DNA from: Gonocerus acuteangulatus
Taxonomy: Eukaryota; Arthropoda; Insecta; Hemiptera; Coreidae
Direction of reading: 5' to 3'
Assembly (NCBI GenBank): GCA_946811695.1
Contig: OX328123.1
Coordinates: 42,296,835 to 42,360,834 of the forward strand
Length of the DNA stretch: 64,000 bases
The notes beneath the pieces are model-generated. The model was given only the letters and a program-made list of their open reading frames with translations, did not search any database and was not told where the DNA came from. The position numbers and the translations under genes were made by a program. Shown here in pieces: positions 47,299-57,223 of this stretch (position 1 is the first letter of the stretch; every line of letters starts with the position of its first letter).

Positions 47299-47371
47299 TG
47301 AAAGAATTGTTTTCAGTTAATTCATTTATGGAAGGTTTACCAACGAATCCTCCAAATATTATTTGTTGTTG

Positions 47372-47380
<9 letters not shown>

Positions 47381-47434
<54 letters not shown>
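47381..47434. repeat. (TA)n microsatellite (unit 3)
   Basis: TA repeat at the position where units 1 and 2 have a further 350 bp or so of backbone. Confidence 0.9.
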
Positions 47435-47439
<5 letters not shown>

Positions 47440-48060
47440 TGCTGATTGAATGAACATTCCTGTATGTATATATATTCATTTATTTGAAACCTAGTGAACC
47501 ATGGGATATGTAACGTCGACGTTCCTTGTCTATAGTTCACGATTGCGTCGTCATAGCTTTTCTTTCTATAGATAGAGTGAAAACACGCTAAAATATGCAT
47601 TGGGATGATTGTAATATTGGCTAATTGCAATTCAACCGATCCTGTTTATAAAAGATTAAAAATAAAAATAGCACAGAGCGAAATAATATGATTAAACTGA
47701 ATTCGCACACTAATTCTATTTACCTTCTTCTCTCGTTGTCAATAACTCTTAGATTTAATGAGGCTTCACTGAAGGACGCTTTTCTTTTCGCTTTTCCAGG
47801 AATAAAAATTCTACTTAAACTCTACTTTACCATTTAAGAACTCAAGACTTCAATTTACATACTTCTTCTAGTCTCAAATTGTGTGCAATTAAAATAATAA
47901 GTAAATTTATGTAATCCTTTTTAAGTACTTAGACCGTCATTGGGCCTCGCTTTAAAATATGTAGAGAATTTCTTCATCTTTCTCTTTAATACTCCTTTAT
48001 TTATTTTGATCCTTTTTAGCGACTTTGTTTAATTCTAAGTATCTTGAAAATAATTTTATG

Positions 48061-48430
48061 TTGAACATTCTGTTAATTTCTTTTGGCATTCTGCGAATGT
48101 CGTTAATATGAGCACATAAGGACTACTTTTTACGGAATGTGAGACGCTTCTTGACGGATGGCATAAAGGTTTTTATTTAAAGAATGTTTTAGCGTTAGAG
48201 TCACTTCGAAAACCTGCTAAGCAATAAAACCACATCACCGAAATTAGATCTACATCTTAAAAAAAATGTATGTATTAACGTGTATATATTTTTTGCGCAT
48301 CCCGTCTAATTTCAAAATTCAACGTACGATAGTAGAACAATATAAAAGGCTTTTAATAACCAAAACCACATCTTTAAATATTGATCAATATTAAGATTTC
48401 ACCCTTAACCAATAAACAATCCTATCCAAA
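48061..48430. other. Sequence right of the tandem-array breakpoint, no feature recognised
   Basis: The first 26 bases or so repeat a stretch of unit 3 (about 45033-45060); the rest is AT-rich with no recognised element or gene. Confidence 0.6.
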
Positions 48431-48835
48431 ACCCTTAAAATACACCCTAACTTCCTTATAATTAAAATATTGATATAGCCTTGCACGTGGCACGATTCCT
48501 TGGTTTTTACTTAGAAGTAAATTTTCCTATGTTTAATCATTAAATAAAAACAAATGATTTTTTTCTTTTTAGATTTCAGAGCTCTTTTACACAGAGAGAC
48601 TGAAATAGAATGTTAAAATGGAGGCAGTACGGTTTCTTCCAAGAAGCTTTTATCCCTATTACAATACGAAAGAAGGAAAAGGAAAATCGATATTGTGTAT
48701 ATTTGATTTTCTTAGCCTGTCGCTCTCTCCATTAACTCTTACACCCATTTTTTTGCCGTAAATGAGTTTAATTTTACTCAAGTATTTTCAAACTTCCCTA
48801 TTTTTGTTTAATTTTTTAGTACGAGCCCTCGTTAA
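48431..48835 (-). repeat. Dispersed repeat F, reverse copy
   Basis: Shares F landmarks in reverse order and orientation: 'TTGCACGTGGCACGATTCC', 'ACTTAGAAGTAAATTTTCC', 'CATTAACTCTTACACCC' and 'TTGCCGTAAATGAGTTTAA'. Diverged relative to 51500-52130. Confidence 0.7.
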
Positions 48836-48842
48836 TCAAGAG

Positions 48843-48960
48843 ACCGAAAGAGAACCTAATTCTAGGGAGATTCTGCTCAGGTGGTACAAAGCATCTACAA
48901 ACCAGCAATTCCAGGCCAAGTAGTACCAGTCTAACAAAATCTACTTTCCTCTCACAGTAC
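48843..48960 (-). repeat. Dispersed repeat G, reverse copy
   Basis: Reverse complement matches 18668-18785, including 'AATTCTAGGGAGATTCTGC' and 'CTACAAACCAGCAATTCCAG'. Confidence 0.65.
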
Positions 48961-49198
48961 CTTGTGTAAGGTGTTATTGATGTGTAAACATTTTAAATTT
49001 AATAATGGAATGTATTTGTACATACATATTTGAAATCTAGGATCCTGTATTGAAATGTGCATACAACCATGTATTTTTACAGGTATGTACAAGCAAACGT
49101 CCGTCTCGCATGAGCAACATAAGTTTACGCGTAATGTAATATGTTCAAAATCAAACTATATAACAAACATAAATATACAAAAAATATAAATAGTGGCC
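48961..49198. other. No feature recognised
   Basis: AT-rich spacer without ORF, repeat or RNA gene that I can identify. Confidence 0.5.
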
Positions 49199-49322
49199 TT
49201 TAAATTTTTGTTAGTCTGGGCTCATAGGTTCGATTCCCACTAGGGGTGTGAGCTTATTCCCTCAAAAAGTGAAGTCATCAGCAATAAGTGGTCAAAAAAA
49301 GATTAGTAACCTGTAGATAAGC
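49199..49322 (+). repeat. SINE fragment related to the 22059 family
   Basis: Contains box B and flanks 'GGTTCGATTCCCACTAGGGG', then a diverged body ending 'GTAACCTGTAGATAA', matching the order in the SINE at 22059-22271. The head is incomplete. Confidence 0.6.
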
Positions 49323-49999
49323 CGCCCCGGTGAGGCAGATGCAGTTCTATGACTCCGTTTGGAGTTGGATATTGCCATGCATTGTGCACGGACGGGGCAT
49401 GCATGAGCGTCCTGGCTCTGGCTATAGGCCATCTGTCTTGAATGGAACGGTCTATTCTGGCAGTGGCTAGGGCGGCTTATGGTTCGGCAAGCGTGACTAA
49501 ATGACTGCGGAAAGCGAGTGAGGCCCTGGCCAGGCAGGGCTTAGTACATGAAGACGCCTAGTGTCTTGAAATTAGAAAGCGCTGGTGAGCAGAGATGCTA
49601 AACTATTCGTCCAACGACGGAGCAGGATTGAAAGAATCCTCTGCTAGTAAGGCGTCGACATATTGGGTGGAGTGAATAAAAGCTAGAATCTAACAGGTAG
49701 AATCTAGCCCTTAGATGTAGCTCTTCCTCAATTCGGAGTGAAAAACAAGAGCTACTTCTGGGTAGCAAGAACTAAGTAAGTTAGTCTCATCTCCTGATAA
49801 ACTAAGGAAATTCTAAGGGTAGCTGTTGCTAACCCCTAGCTGCAGCTATGATTCCTACCTCCCCTGTCTCATCCCTCTTCCATCCTGTCAGGGTTTGTTG
49901 CTTGTCTCTCTCTCTCCTCATCGGACTACGTGTGTCTTGTGCAACTAGGGGGGGGGGCTCCAGTCCCCTCCGAAATCGGTAAAGATTTGTCAAAAAAAA
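49323..49999 (+). repeat. Probable retroposon 3' region with poly-A
   Basis: GC-richer than its surroundings, begins 'GCCGCCCCGGTGAGGCAG' and ends 'CGAAATCGGTAAAGATTTG' followed by 'TC' and an A run at 49991-50000. The arrangement suggests the 3' part of a LINE or a long SINE. No coding frame is recognised. Confidence 0.4.
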
Positions 50000-50539
50000 A
50001 AGTAAAACAACCATAAAAATAAATTAAATTAGACCACTTTGGTCAGAAAAAATAATTTCTTTTTGGTGCAATATCGTTTTAATTGGCTAACTATTCCAAG
50101 ATCTAGATTGATAATATTCCATACCCCCAAAATGCTCTCAGCCCTCCCCCTAAATACTCCCAGCCTCTCCCGAAATTATTTTCTATATACGCCCATGCCC
50201 ACCTGGATCGGTCACTTTTTATAACATTATTAGTCAATGATCCTGTGGCTATGGAAAAATCTAAATTACCAGCTGCTGTTAAAGAAAGAAAACCTGCTTA
50301 GGAGAGCATTCGTAATGAATTTTCCATAGGGCGAAAGGTTACGGTTGCACAGTTAAATAAGTTGCTGCGTAACATGAAATCAAGCATGAAGAAGAAAACC
50401 GACCAAAAAGCCACCGGCAATAAGCCTATAAAATTGAAGTAGGAGGGAAAAGATTTTTGCAAATTATTGATCAAGGGCAAAAATCCCAGGAAGAATTCAA
50501 ATGGATTAACCAAGAAGCGTCTAACAAGGAAGTAGGAAC

Positions 50540-51130
50540 TCAGCACTGAATAGCTATTTTGAATAGCGTCGTGCTTATTACACTGCCTTGTGGCACTCCG
50601 TTTTTCTGAGTGAATACATTCGAAAAAGCTGATCCCACTTTAACTCGGAAGGTTCTATTCGAATGAAAATTTAATATAAAGTTGAAAATATTTCCTCGAA
50701 TATTCCATTCGCCTAGTTTAGTTAGAACAGCTCGGCGCCAAACTGTATCGAAAGCCTTTTCGATATCAAAAGAGACGGCTAATACAGATTCCTTAGAAAT
50801 AAATGAATCCAAAATTTATTTTTCCAAAGTAACAATGTGATCTATAGCCGAGTGATTTCGTCTGAAGCCACATTGGTACTCTGATCGAAGCTTATTTTTA
50901 TCAAGGAACCATAGAAGTCGCTTATTTAATATTCTCTCAAAAACCTTAAAAGTACAGCTTGTCAGAGCTATTTGTCTGTAACTATCAGCTAATGTCGCAT
51001 CTTTATTCGGTTTTTTGATTGGTATAATAATTGCTTGGTTCCACGAAGATGGGTAGAAACCAGTCTCATAAGCATTATTATATAACTTTAGCAGTAGCGA
51101 CATCCCACTTGGGGGAAGATTTTTCAGCAC
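50540..51130 (-). pseudogene. Fragment of a jockey/CR1-type reverse transcriptase
   Basis: Minus-strand reading matches the RT core of a non-LTR element different from the one in the array. It includes 'SWNQAIIIPIKKPNKD', 'SYRQIALTSCTFKVFERI', 'GFRRNHSAIDHIVTLEK', then an in-frame TAA at 50813-50815, then motif A 'VSFDIEKAFDTVWR' and 'GVPQGSVISTTLF'. The YxDD box is not found downstream, and neither the endonuclease nor ORF1 is present. It is an old, truncated copy. Confidence 0.85.
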
Positions 51131-51499
51131 CCTATAACAGCTCCTGCATCATCTTCAGTCGATGGAGGACACTCCTCGCCGGGGCGGGCCGTTGAGGATC
51201 GCCTGGGTTTTTTTTTTTTATTTTATTATTTATTCATTAATTTATTTATTTAGTGTATGTATTTTTTTATTTTAATTTGGTGTGTGTGCGCGTATATATA
51301 TATTATGTTCCACTGCATGTTAATACCTCCATCGAGTACACTAGCTCTGATCTAGTGGGTGAAGTATAAGATTATATAATTCTGTATTTTTTTATTATTA
51401 TTATCCCCCGAGTTTTTATAATGTTTCCTTGAGTTCCCAAACAAAGTAATTATTTATCATATTTTATTTTACTAATTTAACAAAATTCTTGCAATTGGT
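51131..51499. other. No gene recognised; one GC-rich patch
   Basis: A patch at about 51150-51208 (CCGGGGCGGGCCG) stands out from AT-rich DNA and may be another retroelement scrap. The rest is AT-rich. Confidence 0.4.
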
Positions 51500-52130
51500 C
51501 TAAAGTGACGTCTTTTATCACATTAAATAAACCTTATCAAATCAAACACCTAAAATATACCCTAACATGGGTTATTACTTGAAATACCTCCAGGAGCTTG
51601 CACGTGGCATAACTAACTTTTTGGTTTTCAATTAAAAGTAAATCTGCCTCCTGATAAAGTTTGGCTTTGCAAAAGGAGCAGTTTTTAATTTCCTTTTACT
51701 AATGAAATGAAAACACTAGAGTTTTGTTTTCTACATATCAGACTTCTTACTCCGAGACTGAAATAAGCTGTCTAAGTAGAGCCGGTTAGGTTGATTTTAC
51801 TCGAATTAAAACAAAGAGAAGACAAATATTTACTGTGTGTTTTTATTTAGTCGCGCTGCGCCATTAATTCTTTTACCAAAGAATTTGCCGTAAAATTTGT
51901 TTAATTTTTACTTTAGTACTTTTATACTTCTCTATTCTTCATATTTTTATGAGAGCTGGAGAAGGGATAAGGCAAGTTGAGGACAATTAACAGGCTGTTC
52001 TGGCTTTTTGAAAAACAGACTTTTTTGGTATAGAGTACGTTGATCTAACATATCAGTACACCCTTCACTATTTTTCTCTTTTTAGATTTAAAATTAATTA
52101 GAGAGTAACCTTTATTCGAGCAATAGACAT
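51500..52130 (-). repeat. Dispersed repeat F, uninterrupted copy
   Basis: Its reverse complement is collinear with 13905-14091 plus 15675-16160, without the E element between. It gives the fullest view of family F (about 630 bp). Neither terminal inverted repeats nor a poly-A tail is evident, so the class is unknown. Confidence 0.85.
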
Positions 52131-52183
52131 GCTATTTTGCCTTTATGTATATCATTGGTTATTGATTTGTCTCTATTTACCTT

Positions 52184-52533
52184 AAGCAGGCCATTTACGT
52201 TCCTATTTCCAGAATGACATGTTGTCCAACTTCCACCAAAAGTTGGACCACAAGTCGGATCTTGAATGGGGAACATTTAGAGGGACGACTCGAAGGTCCG
52301 ACATCAGACAGGCGAGAAAGGGGGGAATCGGATCAAAGTCGTCCAACCTTCTAAGTTCAGTCGGGCCTTCGGGCATCTTCGATCTGCACTCGACAAATTC
52401 TTCGGCTCGTGAGCAACCATGTAAACAGACGAGGACTAATGTTGGATCGCAAGTTGGAGCGTGAGTGGAATCGACTATCCAACTATAAGTCCTTCCAAGT
52501 CGTACTGCAAATTGGAACGTGAATGGCCTGCTT
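52184..52533. mobile_element. 350 bp MITE-like element with terminal inverted repeats
   Basis: Left end AAGCAGGCCATTTACGTTCC, right end GGAACGTGAATGGCCTGCTT: 20 bp inverted repeats with one mismatch. An internal palindrome (TTGTCCAACTT ... AAAGTTGGAC) lies near the left end. It has no transposase. I could not find a convincing target duplication, so the superfamily is open. Confidence 0.75.
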
Positions 52534-53952
52534 TACCCAATAGTACCATTACTTCCCCTCCATCGAGACAACATTGGAGACCATCAACACTACATCAGAA
52601 AGTTTGCTGATGGGAAAACAAAATTAGAAGACATCGTTGACCAATGTGATTCTCAAGATGTCATCCCTATTCAGGCTAGAAAAGGGCGCACTTGCTTCAA
52701 AACGTCTCGGTAAGTAAAAAAAGTGTAAAAAAGAGAAATAAATAAATTACTTTCAATAACAGCTAAAATCTGCACATTCTCCAATCTAAAATACTTTCAA
52801 ACACAAACATAGAAATTAGCACTGAGAATCAAATACTTCTTAAGAAACAACTAAAACACAGCTTACTTATAGAAAATATTAGAAGCTCATTGACACTTTT
52901 GAAATACAAAGAAGTAAATATTTATTTTAATCGGGTCAAAGCACCTGTCGTCGTGATGTAAAAATGAGGTAACACAAAAAATGCCAGGGATGTGCAAAAT
53001 AAAACAATAAACTGCCACATCTTAGGGTTAGCTCGATTAGAAACAGTCAATAATTGAGTGGTGAGCCATAATAAAAATTAATTAAACTACATATTCATTT
53101 AAAAATGAATTTTATGTCTAATCGTTTTGGCTTAAAGTTCACATCTTTGCTCATGGCCGTGATCATGGCTTGAAATTCAAGCCAATACGTTGGTTATAAA
53201 AACTCATTTTAATATAAAACCAAGTTTCCCTAAATCCTAAATGTCCGATCTTAAATGCCCAGTTCTTGTTTTTCGTGCTTCTATATCTCAATTAATTCCT
53301 TTTGAAAACTTATATAATTTCGAGCTCACAATCAATGATAAATTATAACTTATTTTTATGAATATTTTGTTTGGTCTCATTAATGCACCGTTATATTATT
53401 TTTATACAATTATACACTTGATTCTCAACATTTAGTGTTCCCTTCGTAAAGCTAAGAGCTCTTTGCACAATTGAATTAGCCGTAAGTTGCCATCAATATT
53501 TTATTTAAAGATGAGCGCTTCGGAGTGAATTGAATCGACCTCCTCAGAAGTCACGTGCCGTAAATTAATTATCTTTTAAAATATGAACGATATACCCCTA
53601 GTTAAGGTTCTAATGAGTTCAAGGTTGACGATCCAATTCCAAAAGGAAAGTTCGACCTCGATTCCCAGCTTTTTGGCAGAGTTTTCTCAAGCTCTGCCAA
53701 ACAGTACGTCAACCCTTCTTAAAATATACTCAGGTCACCTCTCACTAATCTTACGGTATAACTTATGACTCGTGTAATTGCAAAGTCACGGGACTTAAAC
53801 GTGAAAAGAATAAAACACTTTTTAGTGCCTTTCCTCCTTATATGTTGGATGAAAACCGGTTAAAATGTTGACCCGATGAGCGATAGTGGATTGACAAACA
53901 GGAATAATGACGTTTCATGCACTTAGGTCACTAAAATAGCGATAACATTTGT
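52534..53952. other. No gene recognised
   Basis: AT-rich. A 64-residue ORF (52519-52713) ends near a donor-like CGGTAAGT at 52709-52716, but I find no supporting acceptor or homology. Confidence 0.5.
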
Positions 53953-53991
53953 TTGTACGTTTATATATATATAAACGTACAACGGATTTGT

Positions 53992-54081
<90 letters not shown>

Positions 54082-54096
54082 TATGTGATACAAATC
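53953..54096. repeat. Two adjacent TA-rich palindromes
   Basis: A perfect 30 bp palindrome centred on (TA)n at 53953-53982 (TTGTACGTTTATATA and its complement), then an imperfect palindrome of about 112 bp whose arms GATTTGTATCA / TGATACAAATC (53985-53995, 54086-54096) enclose a long (TA)n tract. Likely cruciform-prone. Confidence 0.9.
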
Positions 54097-54465
54097 AAGA
54101 TATATCAACGTTTATTACTCGGCGAAACAGAAACTATTATATAAATGGGAGTATGAGGTTTTCCTATGTTATTTCACATATCGCAATACTTTTTGTCAAA
54201 TATTGTTAAGTAACCGAGAGTCTTTCTAAAATTACATTTCTTATTGAAAACCATGCCTAAATGTTATAATGTCTTGGTTTCGTGGTATTTTTTTTATTAT
54301 TTTTTTTATAGCAAATATAGCATATTTGCAATATAGTAAATATAGCAATTACTTGAGGAAATAAACTGGTTAATTCCAAGTAATCTAATAATACATTTTT
54401 ACAGTGAAAAAAAATAGTCTGTATATACTATTTGAAAAAATATATAAACCGACAACAGGTTTAAC
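54097..54465. other. No feature recognised
   Basis: AT-rich DNA with T runs and a short imperfect repeat of 'AGCAAATATAGC'. Confidence 0.5.
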
Positions 54466-54655
54466 AGGCAGCAGGTATAAAAGGGCAAAGGGTCCCAGCG
54501 CCAACGACATTTTGCTTTCAGGTAAGGAACAAGGATCATGTACCACCTGAGGAAGCCGGCTGTAATGCCGGGGAAATTTTTGGTCTAGGAGACCCCACCG
54601 CTGGTGATGCATGCCGGCATGAAGGAGGAGATGAAGTCACCCAGCCAGTTTAAAA
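54466..54655 (+). other. GC-rich island: TATA box, donor-like site and a broken short reading frame
   Basis: In AT-rich surroundings, TATAAAAGG (54476-54484) is followed by CAGGTAAGG (54519-54527) and an ATG at 54538. The frame reads 16 codons (start MYHLRKPAVM) to a TAG at 54586-54588, then continues open with GC-rich third positions for 20 codons ('ETPPLVMHAGMKEEM') to about 54648. It could be a decayed promoter plus first exon or a retroelement LTR end. No family is recognised. Confidence 0.4.
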
Positions 54656-56092
54656 GAGTAAATTATTTTCGTGATTTCAACTTAATTTTAGCAAAACATT
54701 TTTAGTTCTAAATAGAAGAATCTAATTCTAACGAATTCTTCAAGTTTACCTGTGAAATAGTTACTTTTAGTGACTTTTTTAAGTAGAAAAACAATCTGAG
54801 TACAAAGCTGTAATTTCACTTCTGAGAAGTTGGCATTAAACCAAGAAATGAATATGGAACGAGAAATTTAAAGAGATTTATCGTTGCAACGAACTCACTT
54901 TGAGTTCTTTGTTTCTTCAGTACAGGGAATGCTTCAATTCTGTTTTTAAAGGTGAAAAATGAATTATGCAGAGCAAAAAAGAATGAAGAGGTTAGACTAC
55001 TAAAGATATTACCACATTCAGTAACTCTTGATCATGAAAGGGCAATTAAGGAAAGCTAAACTAACTTTTTAGACGAGGGAATGTCAAAAGAGATCCTTCA
55101 GAATTAGCCTCCTCAAATAGTTTGTGTAGGTATCTCATAACAACCTTGAATCATCATACGTATGACAGGGGTTTTACTTTGTGCGTCCATTAGTCACTTT
55201 CTACAATAGATTCTTCATTTCTAAGCTATTAAGTATTAAGACGTTTCCACCTCAAATGATTTTCGCAATAATGAAATAAAGAACGTTTACTACAAAACCA
55301 TAATTATTTAGATTTTACGTAAACAATACCACAATGAATCCGTAATGATATTCAGATAGTTAGATCTCGAAGTGATAAAAACCAAGGTTAAGTGTGGACT
55401 CGACTGTTTCATGGCAATTTAATTTATAGAAATAAATATCACTGAATGAGACACTGAAATATCAACACAGAATTAAGTTACTTGTCTCACAGCTATTAAG
55501 TACTACTTTACTTACGATTCGCTAAGATGACGCAGTTCCTGTGAGTTGGACTATTTGTTGGATACAATGGCAATTGAGAAACTTGATCCTGATCTAGTTT
55601 CGGAAGAATTTCATCACGAATAACAGTAATAATTTCTGATAAAATTAAAGGACAATTATTGTCCTTTACTAAATGTATCGCACTCTAGATACTGAGATTT
55701 CAAAAACCAAATACTATCCTAACTGGAACATTCATAGCGATTTAGTTATTACAAAATATTCTATTTTAGAAATTTACTCTTATTCCAGTTTCCTTCTGGG
55801 AGCTGCCTTAAAATAACATTGAAAATAGGAACATCTAGGAACATATAATAGGAAAATCGGATTAAAAGCAACATTTTAGTATGGCAGAATTTATTTAAAA
55901 TATTTAAACTCCTTCGGAATATATATCCCTTGCCCTCACTATATTACGAGCAATACTCTGCCAATACTTTTAGTGTATACGAACCAGGCGAGGGAGTAGG
56001 AATAGCATATACTGACTAGATTTATAGGAACTAGCACCTCGCATCTCAAGCTGAACATTATTTCGAAACAAACTTGATCAAACCACCCCTTC
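54656..56092. other. No gene recognised
   Basis: AT-rich intergenic-type DNA. One short match to the E element 3' end lies at 55522-55562 (GCTAAGATGACGCAGTTCC and TTGGAC). Confidence 0.5.
55522..55562 (+). repeat. Solo 3' hairpin end of element E
   Basis: CGCTAAGATGACGCAGTTCC followed by TGTGAGTTGGAC, as at 12646-12678. Upstream element sequence is not recognisable. Confidence 0.5.
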
Positions 56093-56218
56093 AGCGCCGG
56101 CCCTCCCCCCTCTAGGGGGAGGAAACCCGCTTATGGGGTTGACGGAATGCGGAAGTATCGAGTAGAAAATTGCACGTTTCAAATCCCATAGATCACGAAC
56201 ATAACAATGGTACACATT

Positions 56219-56270
<52 letters not shown>

Positions 56271-56278
<8 letters not shown>

Positions 56279-56454
56279 TTGCTTCTTTATATATGGCCAA
56301 GGTCAAAAGAATAGTACTCCAATTCGCTTTGTACTATTTATTGTTTGTACGCCCAAACATTATTGTTGTAGGGCGTACAAACAATAAATAGTACAAAGAA
56401 AATTGGAGTACTATACTTTTGACCTTGGCCATATATAAAGAATAAATAATTATA
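56271..56454. repeat. Hairpin with 84 bp arms inside the diverged E copy
   Basis: Arms 56271-56354 and 56371-56454 are reverse complements with only a few mismatches; the loop is 16 bp. It abuts TA-repeat DNA on both sides. It may be a palindromic MITE inserted in a TA tract, or a foldback event. Confidence 0.92.
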
Positions 56455-56480
56455 CGTAAATAAAGGTCAGAGATACGTGG

Positions 56481-56482
<2 letters not shown>

Positions 56483-56543
<61 letters not shown>

Positions 56544-56549
56544 ATATAT

Positions 56550-56595
<46 letters not shown>

Positions 56596-56640
56596 ATATT
56601 TAATATATATATATAATATATATATATATATATGTATGTA
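56483..56640. repeat. (TA)n tract with phase breaks
   Basis: Long TA repeat with TAATAT interruptions, ending TATGTATGTATGTATG. Confidence 0.92.
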
Positions 56641-57223
56641 TGTATGTATAAAAGGCAAAAAAAGTGGTCCGACTTTTATAAGATTTGGTACAACAATCTT
56701 TCGGTTAATTTGAAAGGTCTAGTTCAATAACCACCAGAATCCATCCAACAGAACATGGTTTTTGGAACGAAATTCACCCAAAGTTTTGAGATCTGGTATA
56801 TTTTCTAAAGTATCTCGAAATCGGTTGGAAAATCGTGGTCTGTGGAAGGTGACTAGTCGAAAGCTCACTAAACTCTTCGGGGGAAAAAAAAAGATAGAAT
56901 GTAATATTTGATGGGGCAGTGTCAAACGAAGAAGTAAATGTTTAAAACTTCGAAATTGTTAGTTTTGTACTTTTGAACGGGTTTTTGTCTCTGTTTTAAC
57001 TTTTTAATTGGTTGGTGTTTTTTTAATTACATTAAACAGTAAAATGATTATTTTAGTAAAACAATGTAAAAAAATCACAAATAGACTTTCCAAGCGTGAA
57101 CGGTGAGAAAGAGGATGGAGTAATTTCCGCTTAAACTTCTCTTTGAGATTTACTAATGACACTAGGGATATGAACGGAAACTCGCTAAGATGTGGCTGTT
57201 CCCGCCAGCTGGACTTTTTTTTT

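Larger units (their letters stand above)
44896..48060 (+). repeat. Tandem unit 3, partial and more diverged
   Basis: Homologous to positions 1-998 joined directly to 8550-10977 of unit 1, without the 7.5 kb nested insertion. Over the first 980 bp I count about 15 differences from unit 1, several times more than between units 1 and 2. Homology stops at about 48060, inside what is backbone sequence in units 1 and 2. A block of roughly 350 bp next to the TA tract (10001-10350 in unit 1) is replaced by about 80 bp, mostly (TA)n, at 47360-47440. Confidence 0.92.
56093..57223 (+). mobile_element. Helentron-like element E, old diverged copy
   Basis: Begins AGCGCCGGCCCTCCCCCC with a 5' stem, then 'GGGTTGACGGAATG', 'CGGAAGTATCGAGTAGAAAA' and 'TGGTCCGACTTTTATAAG'. 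It ends 'GAACGGAAACTCGCTAAGA', 'GTTCCCGCCAGCTGGAC' and a T run, all in the order seen at 11093-12683. It contains only one of the 350 bp blocks and two TA tracts, the first followed by a long hairpin. Confidence 0.75.

Noticed and set aside
52519..52713. 64-residue ORF followed by a GTAAGT donor-like site
   Set aside because: No acceptor, homology or composition support; it overlaps the end of a MITE.
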